DNA from: Pseudomonas taiwanensis
GTDB taxonomy: Bacteria > Pseudomonadota > Gammaproteobacteria > Pseudomonadales > Pseudomonadaceae
Direction of reading: 5' to 3'
NCBI RefSeq assembly: GCF_013393345.1
Contig: NZ_QJRF01000061.1
Coordinates: 1-64,000 of the forward strand
DNA: 64,000 nt
The translations under genes were made by a program, and so were the position numbers. Positions 29,817-37,036 of the stretch are shown piece by piece; positions within the stretch are counted from its first letter, which is position 1, and the number at the start of each line of letters is the position of its first letter. The notes below the pieces were generated by a model. It made no database searches. It saw only the letters and a program-made list of their open reading frames with translations, and was not told where the DNA came from.

Positions 29817-30875
29817 TCACCCCGGAAACTTCAGTTTCAGCCGCGCGCTGCCGGGGCGGCCCTGGCATGCCAGGGTCCAGCCTTCGGCGAGTTCCGCGGG
29901 GCTGAGAATATCGTTGCGGGAGAGCACCACTTCGCCCTCCTCCACCTTGCACATGCAGGCGCCACAGAAGCCCTCTTCGCAGGAGTAAGGCGCGTCGAGG
30001 CCGGCATTGCGCATGCTCTGCAGCAGAGTCTCGCCCGACTGCACGGGCACTTCGCTGAGCTGGCCGTCGAGCTCCACCAGCAGTTGCTCCGCCTCAACGC
30101 CAGCGGCCGCCGGAACGGCCTCCTGGGCATCCGGATCGGGCGGCGAGACAAAGCGTTCCACATGGATGCGCTCACGCGCTTCCCCCAGCCCCAGCAGAGC
30201 TCCTTCCACGGTGTCCATGAAGGGACCGGGTCCGCAGATATAGAACTCCGCGCCGGCGTGGCCGCGCACCAGTTGGCGTACTTCGCCCTGGCTGAGGAAT
30301 CCCTGCACCGAGTCCAGCACGTGGACCACTTCCAGTTGGTCCACATGGGCCTTGGCCAGTGCCTTCAGCTCATCGCGGAAGATCACCGAGGCTTCGTCGC
30401 GATTGGCGTACACAAGCTTGATCCGGCGGTCGGTGGTCTTCAGCGCCGATTTGAGGATGGAAAACACCGGGGTGATCCCCGAACCACCGCCGAACAACAC
30501 CAGGTCATGCGAACCGGGACGCAGGTGGAAGTGCCCCGCGGGCGGCAGCACCTCCAGCAGGTCGCCAGGACGCACCTGGTCGTTGAACCAGTTGGACACC
30601 CGGCCGCCTTCCACCCGTTTGACGGTGACCTTCGGCAGGGTGTCGCAATCCGGCGAACTGGACATGGAATAGCAGCGTGTCAATCGCTTGCCATCGAGCA
30701 CCACGCGAAAGCCCAGGTACTGCCCCGCCTTGTACTGGAAGCGCGCTTCCAGTTCGGCGGGAATCCGCAGCACCAGCGAACGGCTGTCGTGGGTCTCGCT
30801 GATCACCTCGGCCACTTCCAGCTGGAAGGCGCCGGACTGCTGCGGCTCGATCACAAGTGGCTGCACGCTACCCAT
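29817..30875 (-). CDS. KshB-like oxygenase reductase (FAD plus plant-type 2Fe-2S)
   Basis: Passes electrons from NAD(P)H through FAD and a [2Fe-2S] centre to an oxygenase. In its 352 residues the FAD motif is RCYSMSSSP, the nucleotide site is LFGGGSGITPV, and the C-terminal cluster is CEEGFCGAC plus a distal cysteine in LACQG. The order FAD-NAD-ferredoxin matches KshB of 3-ketosteroid 9-alpha-hydroxylase and PaaE. GGAG is 5 bases ahead of the chosen ATG. It is last in the operon flavin reductase-flavoprotein-SDR 3-KshB. No Rieske oxygenase gene is in the island, so its partner is missing or encoded elsewhere. Confidence 0.82.
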   Translation of the reverse strand: MGSVQPLVIEPQQSGAFQLEVAEVISETHDSRSLVLRIPAELEARFQYKAGQYLGFRVVLDGKRLTRCYSMSSSPDCDTLPKVTVKRVEGGRVSNWFNDQVRPGDLLEVLPPAGHFHLRPGSHDLVLFGGGSGITPVFSILKSALKTTDRRIKLVYANRDEASVIFRDELKALAKAHVDQLEVVHVLDSVQGFLSQGEVRQLVRGHAGAEFYICGPGPFMDTVEGALLGLGEARERIHVERFVSPPDPDAQEAVPAAAGVEAEQLLVELDGQLSEVPVQSGETLLQSMRNAGLDAPYSCEEGFCGACMCKVEEGEVVLSRNDILSPAELAEGWTLACQGRPGSARLKLKFPG

Positions 30876-30888
30876 CACAATCTCCGAA

Positions 30889-31647
30889 TCAAAGCAGGCC
30901 GCTGACGGTCTGCGCGTTGTCGATGCGCATCTCGCTGCCGTTGATGAAGCGCGATTCATCGGAGGCGAGGAAGAGCACCAGGTTGGCGATGTCGCGCGGG
31001 GCGCACATGCGGTTCTTCGGGTTCTGGTCCAGCACTTCCTGGGGAATCGCCTGGCCACCGGTCAGGGCCTGGGTCATCGGGGTGTTGATGCCGTCCGGGT
31101 GCACGCTGTTGCAACGGATGCGGTAGCCCTGCTCCTTGCAGTGCAGCGCCACCGAGCGGGTCAGCGCGGCCACTGCGCCCTTGGAGGCGGAGTAGGCGCA
31201 GAAGGCCGGCATGCCGCCCAGGGCCGCCACCGAAGACATGTTGACGATGGAACCGCCGCCGCTGTCCTTCATCGCCGAAATGGCGTACTTGCAGCCGAGG
31301 AAGTAACCGTCGCTGTTGATGCGCTGGACCTTCTGCCACAGCTCCAGGCTGGTGTCCTCGATACTGGCCATGGCCAGGATGGCGGCGTTGTTCACCAGCA
31401 CGTCGAGACGGCCGAATTTCTCCAGGGTGAGCTTGATGACGTTCTGCCAATCGGCCTCGCTGGCGATGTCCTGGCGAACGAAGATCGCATTGGCGCCGAT
31501 CTCGGCAGCCACCTGGCGGCCGGCTTCTTCATTGAGGTCGGTGAGCACCACCTTCGCCCCTTCGCTGGCCAGCAGCAGCGCGTCTTCGCGCCCTACCCCG
31601 CTGGCGGCGCCAGTGACGATACAAACCTTGCCTTCGACTCGTTTCAT
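30889..31647 (-). CDS. SDR-family oxidoreductase (island SDR 3)
   Basis: 252-residue classical short-chain dehydrogenase with TGAASGVG, NNAAILA and catalytic Tyr-X3-Lys in CAYSASKGA. The start ATG overlaps the stop of the flavoprotein gene (ATGA), so the two are translationally coupled, and the KshB-like gene follows after 13 bases. By position it may oxidise a ring hydroxyl that feeds the adjacent KstD-like enzyme (inference). Confidence 0.82.
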   Translation of the reverse strand: MKRVEGKVCIVTGAASGVGREDALLLASEGAKVVLTDLNEEAGRQVAAEIGANAIFVRQDIASEADWQNVIKLTLEKFGRLDVLVNNAAILAMASIEDTSLELWQKVQRINSDGYFLGCKYAISAMKDSGGGSIVNMSSVAALGGMPAFCAYSASKGAVAALTRSVALHCKEQGYRIRCNSVHPDGINTPMTQALTGGQAIPQEVLDQNPKNRMCAPRDIANLVLFLASDESRFINGSEMRIDNAQTVSGLL

Positions 31648-33320
31648 TGTTGTTCTCCTTGGGAAGCCAGAGCGGCACGAACCAGGCCCGCCACATGGGC
31701 ACCGACCCGACGTCCGGAATGGACGCAGTCGGCCAGGGACAGGCCGGACACATAGAAATTGGAGGCCACGCCCACCGCATTGCGGCCGGCGCTGAACAGG
31801 CCGGGGACGGGCTGGCCGTCTTCCCCCAGCACCTGGCCGCTGCGCTCGCACACGGTCAGGCCGCCGAGGGTGATCACCGGGCAGGGGAAGAGCTTGCTGT
31901 CGAACGATAGGTCCAGGGCGTACCAGGGGCCCTCGTCCAGGGGTGCGAGGAACGCTTTCGATTTGCCCAGTTCGTCGTCGCGGTCTCCCCGCGCTGCGGC
32001 GTTATAGGCGGCAACCGTGCGTTCGAGGTTCGCCTGCGGCAAACCGGTACGCTCCGCCAGTTCGGCAAGGCTGCGGCCACGGCGGGCGTTGAACAGCATG
32101 TTGAGCACGGCCGGCAGGCGCTGGAAGGACCAGACCTTGCCCGGTCCCACCTGGGCGAAGGCTTCCTTCATCAGCGCGCGATTGAGGATGAGGATGGCGC
32201 GGCCGCCCTGCTCTTCCACCATGGCGTGGCCGAGCTTGGCGCCGTAGACCTCTTCGTTGCAGTAGCGACGGCCTTCGGCGTTAACGATCAGGCCACGGGC
32301 CCAGGCCAGTGGCGGATTGATGAAGCGCCAGGCGCTCGCCCGCTCCATGCGTGCGGTGCGGCCGCCGGCACTCTGGCCGAGGCGGATGCCGCTGCCATCG
32401 CAACCACTGGTGCCCAGCGGCAAACCGTCGAGATAGCGCGGCGCATGCACGGTCAGCATGGCTCGGTTGAAAACGAATCCACCTGAGCTGAGCAGCACCC
32501 CGTGCATGGCGCGGATCAGCCGGCGTTGCCCGTGGGCCAGTTCCAGCGCACGCAGCTTGCGGCGCCAGCCATCGGCAAGGGCCGGAGCATAGGGGTGAAT
32601 GGCGTCGGTCCAACGGCTCAGCCGCGCGTGGCGCTTCGCGGCACGGCTGCCGGCCGGCAGTTCCCAGGCTTCGACACCGAGCACGGTGCCGGCATTATCG
32701 AGCACCAGGCGCCGTACCTCGCACTGGCGACGCAGGCGCACGCCCTTGCGCAAGGCGGTGGCGGCCAAAGGACGGAACAAGGCGATCCCGGACATACCGG
32801 AACCCAGCGCGCGGTGGCCACGGGGGGCCGGGCGCGCCTGGGCGGCGTAGCTCGGTACCGCTTCGTTGCCCGAGTAGTAGAGGTAGTACTGGTCGCTGGG
32901 GTAGGAGGTCTTCAGCGGCGGCACGCTGCCCTGGAAGGCCGCGCCCTGCTGCTCCAGCCAGACCAGATTGGCGCGGCTGTCCTGACAGAAGCCACGCAGC
33001 GTCTCGGCGGAAACCGCCTCGTCCACTTCCTGGCGCAGGTAGTCGTACATGGCCTCGACTGAGTCTTCCACACCCGCGTCGGCCTGCTGCGACGTACCGC
33101 CGCCGGCGTAGACCACGCCGCCGCTGCGCGCCGTGGCACCGCCGCCCTGGAAGCGATCCAGGGCCAGTACCGAAACGCCCTGGCTTGCGGCCTCGATGGC
33201 AGCACACACACCGGCGCCACCGAAGCCGACCACCAGCAGGTCGGCGCTGTCGTCCCAGGCCACCTGCGCGGCATCACGTACGCGCAGCGGCGCTTCGGGG
33301 GTCTGCTCCATGGCCGTCAT
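31644..33320 (-). CDS. FAD-dependent dehydrogenase, KstD / fumarate reductase flavoprotein family
   Basis: 558 residues with an N-terminal dinucleotide fold (DLLVVGFGGAGVCAAIEAAS), the GGGATARSGGVVYAGGG segment, and a C-terminal FAD closure (LFSAGRNAVGVASNFYVSGL). Relatives introduce double bonds into 3-ketosteroids (delta-1 or delta-4 dehydrogenases) or reduce enoates. Its operon with an SDR and a KshB-like reductase favours a ketosteroid-like role, but the exact reaction is not proven. The start chosen is the first of two close ATGs because GAGGG lies 6 bases ahead of it. Confidence 0.75.
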   Translation of the reverse strand: MTAMEQTPEAPLRVRDAAQVAWDDSADLLVVGFGGAGVCAAIEAASQGVSVLALDRFQGGGATARSGGVVYAGGGTSQQADAGVEDSVEAMYDYLRQEVDEAVSAETLRGFCQDSRANLVWLEQQGAAFQGSVPPLKTSYPSDQYYLYYSGNEAVPSYAAQARPAPRGHRALGSGMSGIALFRPLAATALRKGVRLRRQCEVRRLVLDNAGTVLGVEAWELPAGSRAAKRHARLSRWTDAIHPYAPALADGWRRKLRALELAHGQRRLIRAMHGVLLSSGGFVFNRAMLTVHAPRYLDGLPLGTSGCDGSGIRLGQSAGGRTARMERASAWRFINPPLAWARGLIVNAEGRRYCNEEVYGAKLGHAMVEEQGGRAILILNRALMKEAFAQVGPGKVWSFQRLPAVLNMLFNARRGRSLAELAERTGLPQANLERTVAAYNAAARGDRDDELGKSKAFLAPLDEGPWYALDLSFDSKLFPCPVITLGGLTVCERSGQVLGEDGQPVPGLFSAGRNAVGVASNFYVSGLSLADCVHSGRRVGAHVAGLVRAALASQGEQQ

Positions 33321-33329
33321 GGCACGCCC

Positions 33330-33836
33330 TCAGCTGGCAGCGGCCAGGGACGGCGCGGTCGTGGTGTACGCGCCGTTGAGGTAGACCAGCGGACTGATCT
33401 CGGCGCTGTTGTGGATCTCCACAATGCGCCCGATGAAGATGGTGTGGGTGCCGTAGCTGAACGTGCCGTCCTGCTGGCATAGGATGGCGGACTGGGCATC
33501 GCCCAGGTAGGGAATGCCGCCCTCGCTACTGCGCCAGTCGCCCTGCTGGAAGCGCGCTTCACCCTTCACCGGGCCACTGCACAGGTGGGAAAGCCCTTCC
33601 TGCTCCAACCCGAGGATGTTCACGCAGAAGTCCGCACCGGCATCCAGCACGGCATGCAGCGATGCGGTCTTGTTCACGCAGATGAGCAGCGACGGCGGCT
33701 CGGTGGAAAGCGAATCCACCGCAGTGGCGGACATGGCGAACCGCTCCTGGCCATTGCTGGTGGTGATGATGGTCACGGACTTGGCCAGACGACGCATCGC
33801 CTGGAGCATCTCGCCTTTCAGATCGGCCTGGCTCAT
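33330..33836 (-). CDS. Flavin reductase, HsaB/HpaC-like
   Basis: Supplies reduced FMN/FAD to a two-component monooxygenase. The 168 residues span the flavin reductase-like split barrel (AKSVTIITTSNGQERFAMSA, SLLICVNKTASLH, GTHTIFIGRIVEIHN). GAGGG precedes the ATG. It is divergent from the HsaA-like monooxygenase gene, its likely partner, and leads the four-gene KshB operon under regulon site b. Confidence 0.85.
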   Translation of the reverse strand: MSQADLKGEMLQAMRRLAKSVTIITTSNGQERFAMSATAVDSLSTEPPSLLICVNKTASLHAVLDAGADFCVNILGLEQEGLSHLCSGPVKGEARFQQGDWRSSEGGIPYLGDAQSAILCQQDGTFSYGTHTIFIGRIVEIHNSAEISPLVYLNGAYTTTAPSLAAAS

Positions 33837-33898
33837 CGCACTGCCCTCTTGTTGTTCTGGAGTGCTGCCGATTTTTCGCCAGGGCCGGGCGGGCAACA

Positions 33899-33914
33899 TC
33901 GTCCGAGGGGACTA
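33899..33914 (-). promoter_or_regulatory. Regulon site b, upstream of the flavin reductase operon
   Basis: Minus strand reads TAGTCCCCTCGGACGA, a full consensus match. A weak -10-like AAAAAT is 22 bases downstream and the start codon 63 bases away. The 337-base gap to the HsaA-like gene also holds a family B repeat and site g. Confidence 0.72.
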
Positions 33915-33945
33915 GTCAGAACGCCGGTACGTGGGGCTCTTTACC

Positions 33946-34043
33946 TGTGGGGGCGAATTCATTCGCCAAGGGCAGCGCAGCTGCCACCTGTTGGGCCGAA
34001 GGGCAGACCTTCGGCCTGCATAGCGAATGAATTCGCCCCCACA
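33946..34043. repeat. Complete family B palindromic repeat
   Basis: Long inverted repeat: left arm TGTGGGGGCGAATTCATTCG, right arm CGAATGAATTCGCCCCCACA, with inner GCAGCGCAGCTGC and GGCAGACCTTCGGCCTGC palindromes. It separates the two divergent regulon promoters b and g. Confidence 0.88.
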
Positions 34044-34086
34044 AAAGAGCTGATCCTGCCAGCCGACAAATCCGCGCTCGTGCATA

Positions 34087-34102
34087 TGGTCCGTTTGAAG
34101 GA
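34087..34102 (+). promoter_or_regulatory. Regulon site g (weak), upstream of the HsaA-like gene
   Basis: TGGTCCGTTTGAAGGA matches the consensus poorly in the right half, but the position (71 bases before the start) and a -10-like TTGAAT 22 bases downstream fit the other eight sites. Confidence 0.45.
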
Positions 34103-34173
34103 TGCCGCCCCGCTTGCCCGTTGTTTGAATGCCCGGCGATAGGTGGAAAAGCCTTCAACAGGAGAACAACAAC

Positions 34174-35358
34174 ATGCTCGACCACGACCTGATCCGCCAA
34201 CGCCTGAAACAACGTGCCAAAGAACTGGTGCCGGTGCTGCGCGAACGCGCGCCGCTGGCTGCAAAGAACGGCCAGTTGCCCGAGGAAACCATCCGCGATT
34301 TCCACGAAGCGGGCTTTTTCCGCATCCTCCAGCCTGCGCGCTGGGAAGGCTACGAACTGGAGCCGCGTGATTTCTTCGAAGTGCAGATGACCCTCGCCGA
34401 GGGCTGCATGTCGTCCGCCTGGGTGCTGGGCGTAGTGGCCATCCACAACTGGCAGCTGGCGCTGTTCGACGACCGCGCGGCGCAGGATGTCTGGGGCCAG
34501 GATTCGAGCGTGCTGATCTCCTCCTCCTACATGCCGGTGGGCAAGGTCACCCGCGTCGACGGCGGCTTCCGCCTCAGCGGCCGCTGGGGCTTCTCCTCGG
34601 GCAGCAAGCACTGCCAGTGGGCGTTCCTCGGCGCCATGGTGCCGCCGGCGAATGAAGGCGATGGCCCGGATTACCGCACCTTCCTGGTGCCACGCAGCGA
34701 CTACAGCATCGTCGACAACTGGGACGTGATGGGCCTGGAAGCCACCGGCTCCCACGACGTGCTGGTGGAGGACGTGTTCGTGCCCGAGCACCGCACCCAT
34801 CGCTCCATCGACGGCTTCCTGCAGAACAGCCCGGGCAATGCGGTGAACACGGCTCCGCTGTTCCGCCTGCCCTTCGGGCAGATCTTCGTGCGGGCGGTTT
34901 CCTCCTCCACCATCGGGGCATTGCAGGGCGCCATTGACCTGTTCGTCGAGGCCAACAAGAGCCGCGTCGGCGTGAACGATGGCCGCAAGATCATCCAGGA
35001 CCCCGGCGCCCAGACCGCGCTGGCCAACGCCATGGTCACGGTGGATGAATGCCGCACGGTGTTGCTGCGTAACTTCGACCTGATGATGCAGCGCGCCAAG
35101 GCAGGCGAAGCGTTGACCATGGCCGAGCGGGTGAAGATGCGCTACGACTCCGCCATCGTCCCCGACAAGTGCGCCCAGGCGGTGGAAGCGCTGATGTACA
35201 ACAGCGGCGCCTCCACCATTTTCCGCAAGCACGGCATCAACCGCGCCTTCCGCGATATCCACACCGGCCGCGCCCACGTGGCCAACTGCCCGGGCAAGTA
35301 CGCCCTCAACCTGGGCGGCGTGGGGATGGGTCTGGACAGCACCGACTTCTTCCTCTGA
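34174..35358 (+). CDS. HsaA-like flavin-dependent monooxygenase (acyl-CoA dehydrogenase fold)
   Basis: Oxygenase half of a two-component group D flavin monooxygenase; HsaA hydroxylates the phenolic secosteroid 3-HSA. The 394 residues equal the length of mycobacterial HsaA (recalled). The N-terminal helical domain, the middle beta domain (RWGFSSGSKHCQWAFLGA) and the C-terminal four-helix domain are present, and no acyl-CoA dehydrogenase catalytic glutamate can be assigned. GGAGAACAACAAC precedes the ATG. Its reductase partner is probably the divergent flavin reductase. An alternative is a DszC-like or 4-hydroxyphenylacetate-type hydroxylase. Confidence 0.8.
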   Translation: MLDHDLIRQRLKQRAKELVPVLRERAPLAAKNGQLPEETIRDFHEAGFFRILQPARWEGYELEPRDFFEVQMTLAEGCMSSAWVLGVVAIHNWQLALFDDRAAQDVWGQDSSVLISSSYMPVGKVTRVDGGFRLSGRWGFSSGSKHCQWAFLGAMVPPANEGDGPDYRTFLVPRSDYSIVDNWDVMGLEATGSHDVLVEDVFVPEHRTHRSIDGFLQNSPGNAVNTAPLFRLPFGQIFVRAVSSSTIGALQGAIDLFVEANKSRVGVNDGRKIIQDPGAQTALANAMVTVDECRTVLLRNFDLMMQRAKAGEALTMAERVKMRYDSAIVPDKCAQAVEALMYNSGASTIFRKHGINRAFRDIHTGRAHVANCPGKYALNLGGVGMGLDSTDFFL

Positions 35359-35382
35359 TCCCTTTGCGTAAGAGCCAGCTTC

Positions 35383-35451
35383 TGTAGGATGGGTGGGGCT
35401 TGCGATACCCATCAATCCGCGGTGATGGGTATCCGCCCCACCACATCCTAC
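35383..35451. repeat. Family D palindromic repeat
   Basis: GTAGGATGGGTGGGGCTTGC to CCACATCCTAC, with GATACCCATC / GATGGGTATC arms, related to 22039-22108. Confidence 0.8.
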
Positions 35452-35465
35452 GGTCCTGAGATCGC

Positions 35466-35513
35466 GATTCGCGAGCAAGCTCGCTCCTACGTAGGAGCCA
35501 GCTTGCTGGCGAA
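35466..35513. repeat. Rearranged family A repeat (right arm followed by left arm)
   Basis: The right arm ending GCTCGCTCCTAC is joined head-on to a left arm GTAGGAGCCAGCTTGCTGGC, the reverse of the usual order. This looks like the junction of two tandem copies whose outer halves were lost. Confidence 0.7.
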
Positions 35514-35523
35514 CCCGCCTCGC

Positions 35524-35552
35524 CACGACGCCCGCCCCGCGCGGGCGTCGTG
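35524..35552. other. Perfect 12-bp inverted repeat
   Basis: CACGACGCCCGC and GCGGGCGTCGTG flank a 5-base loop. No U-tract follows. It lies 23 bases before regulon site c, so it may be a barrier hairpin closing the HsaA-like transcript or an additional operator. Confidence 0.6.
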
Positions 35553-35574
35553 CTGTGCGGGGCATCAAGATGAC

Positions 35575-35590
35575 TAGTCCCTTTGGGGGA
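35575..35590 (+). promoter_or_regulatory. Regulon site c, upstream of the LLM monooxygenase
   Basis: TAGTCCCTTTGGGGGA: left half perfect, right half degenerate. A weak -10-like CACCAT is 22 bases downstream; the start is 87 bases away. The 318-base gap also holds family D and A repeats. Confidence 0.62.
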
Positions 35591-35676
35591 TTCAGCGCCG
35601 TTTTCGATCCCACACCATGCGCTCAAGACCCGACTTCTCCGGGTTGACCGATCGAAGAACAAGAAGGGCCAAGCGC

Positions 35677-36804
35677 ATGAAATTCTCCCTGATCTACGAG
35701 GCACAGACGATCGACTCCAGCCGCGAAGGCGACCGTCGCATTTTCGACGAAACCGTCGAGCAGGCCGTACTCGCCGACAAGCTCGGTTTCGACACTTTCT
35801 GGTGCGTGGAACACACCGCGCTGACCAACTACTCCCACATGTCGGCGCCGGAAACCATGCTGGCCTTCGTCGCCGGCAAGACCGAGCGCATCGGCATCGG
35901 TCACGGCGTGGTCTGCCTGCCACCGGCCATGAACCACCCGGTGAAGGTGGCCGAGCGCATCGCCACCCTCGACCTGCTGTCCAAGGGCCGCGTGCACTTC
36001 GGTGTGGGCAAGGGCGGCACCCAGCAGGAGGCCGGCACCTTCGGCTACGACCTGGCGACCCTGCAGCCGCAGATCGACGAAGCCATGTACCTGATCCCGA
36101 AAATGTTCGTGCAGGACGAGATCGAACATAACGGCGATTTCGTGAAGATTCCGAAACGCCCGATCCATCCCAAGCCCTACCAGGACCCGCACCCGCCGAT
36201 GTACCTGGCCTGCACCAACACCGAATCGCTGAAGAACGCCGGCGGCCGTGGCATGGGCGCCCTGGTGCTGGGCTTCGGTGGCCCTGAGGAAATCGCCAAG
36301 AAAGTGGCCGTGTACCACGAGGCCTGGGACAACCGTGACGAGAAGAACCAGGTGGGCTTCCGCCCGAATCGTCATATCGCCGCGCTGTGCCCGGCCATCG
36401 TCTTGGAAGACAACGAGAAGGCTCGCCACATCGGTATCCGTGGCCAGCGCTACTTCATGGAATCCCTGGCGTATTGGTACGCCGGCGGCGAGCGCCCGGA
36501 CCCGGAGAAGTGGAAGGACGACACCTTCGTCGACGGCAACGGCCAGGCGGTGATCAAGTCGCGCTTCGCTTCCGAGGAGGTCAAAGTGGACTTCTCCGAC
36601 CCGACCATGGCGATGATGAACCCCAACCATGCCTACGGCACCGTGCAGGACTGCATCGGCTACGTGCAACGCCTGATCGACGCCGGCGCCGACGAAATCC
36701 TCTTCATCTGCCAGATGGGCACCGTGCCCCAGTGGGCGCAGCTCGAGACGCTGAAGAACATCGGCGAGCACGTGATTCCCTACTTCCGCAAACAGAAGGA
36801 CTGA
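35677..36804 (+). CDS. LLM-class flavin-dependent monooxygenase
   Basis: Luciferase-like monooxygenase that uses reduced flavin from a separate reductase. The 375 residues form a TIM barrel with the conserved LGFDTFWCVEHTALTNYSHM, RIGIGHGVVCLPPAMNHPVK, and GKGRVHFGVGKGGT-like (LSKGRVHFGVGKGGTQQEAG) segments. The chosen ATG (MKFSLIYEAQ) fits the family start better than an ATG 60 bases upstream. Substrates in the family include ketones (Baeyer-Villiger), sulfonates and sulfones. It is monocistronic, with site c upstream and a clear terminator after it. Confidence 0.82.
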   Translation: MKFSLIYEAQTIDSSREGDRRIFDETVEQAVLADKLGFDTFWCVEHTALTNYSHMSAPETMLAFVAGKTERIGIGHGVVCLPPAMNHPVKVAERIATLDLLSKGRVHFGVGKGGTQQEAGTFGYDLATLQPQIDEAMYLIPKMFVQDEIEHNGDFVKIPKRPIHPKPYQDPHPPMYLACTNTESLKNAGGRGMGALVLGFGGPEEIAKKVAVYHEAWDNRDEKNQVGFRPNRHIAALCPAIVLEDNEKARHIGIRGQRYFMESLAYWYAGGERPDPEKWKDDTFVDGNGQAVIKSRFASEEVKVDFSDPTMAMMNPNHAYGTVQDCIGYVQRLIDAGADEILFICQMGTVPQWAQLETLKNIGEHVIPYFRKQKD

Positions 36805-36828
36805 CCTGAGCAGCGGAGTGAGGAATGA

Positions 36829-36858
36829 AAAACGGGCCTTCGGGCCCGTTTTCTTTTT
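36829..36858 (+). terminator. Rho-independent terminator after the LLM gene
   Basis: Stem AACGGGCC, loop TTCG, stem GGCCCGTT, then TTCTTTTT; 24 bases beyond the stop. Confidence 0.92.
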
Positions 36859-36882
36859 GGATGGCAAGGTTGGAGCTCTTCT

Positions 36883-37013
36883 TGTGGGGGCGAATTCATT
36901 CGCTGCAGATCGAAGATCTGCCGTAGGTTGGTCCGAGGAACGAGGCCCAACATCGCGTTCTCGATTGTTGGGCTTCGCTTTGCTCAAGCGGAACGCCGCC
37001 CGCCACAACCTAC
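36883..37013. repeat. Composite half family B and family C repeats
   Basis: TGTGGGGGCGAATTCATTCG arm, a GCAGATCGAAGATCTGC palindrome, then a family C element (GTAGGTTGGTCCGAGG to CACAACCTAC). It lies between the convergent LLM and EF-G genes. Confidence 0.75.
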
Positions 37014-37036
37014 ACAAGCTCCAGCCCCTGCAAAAC

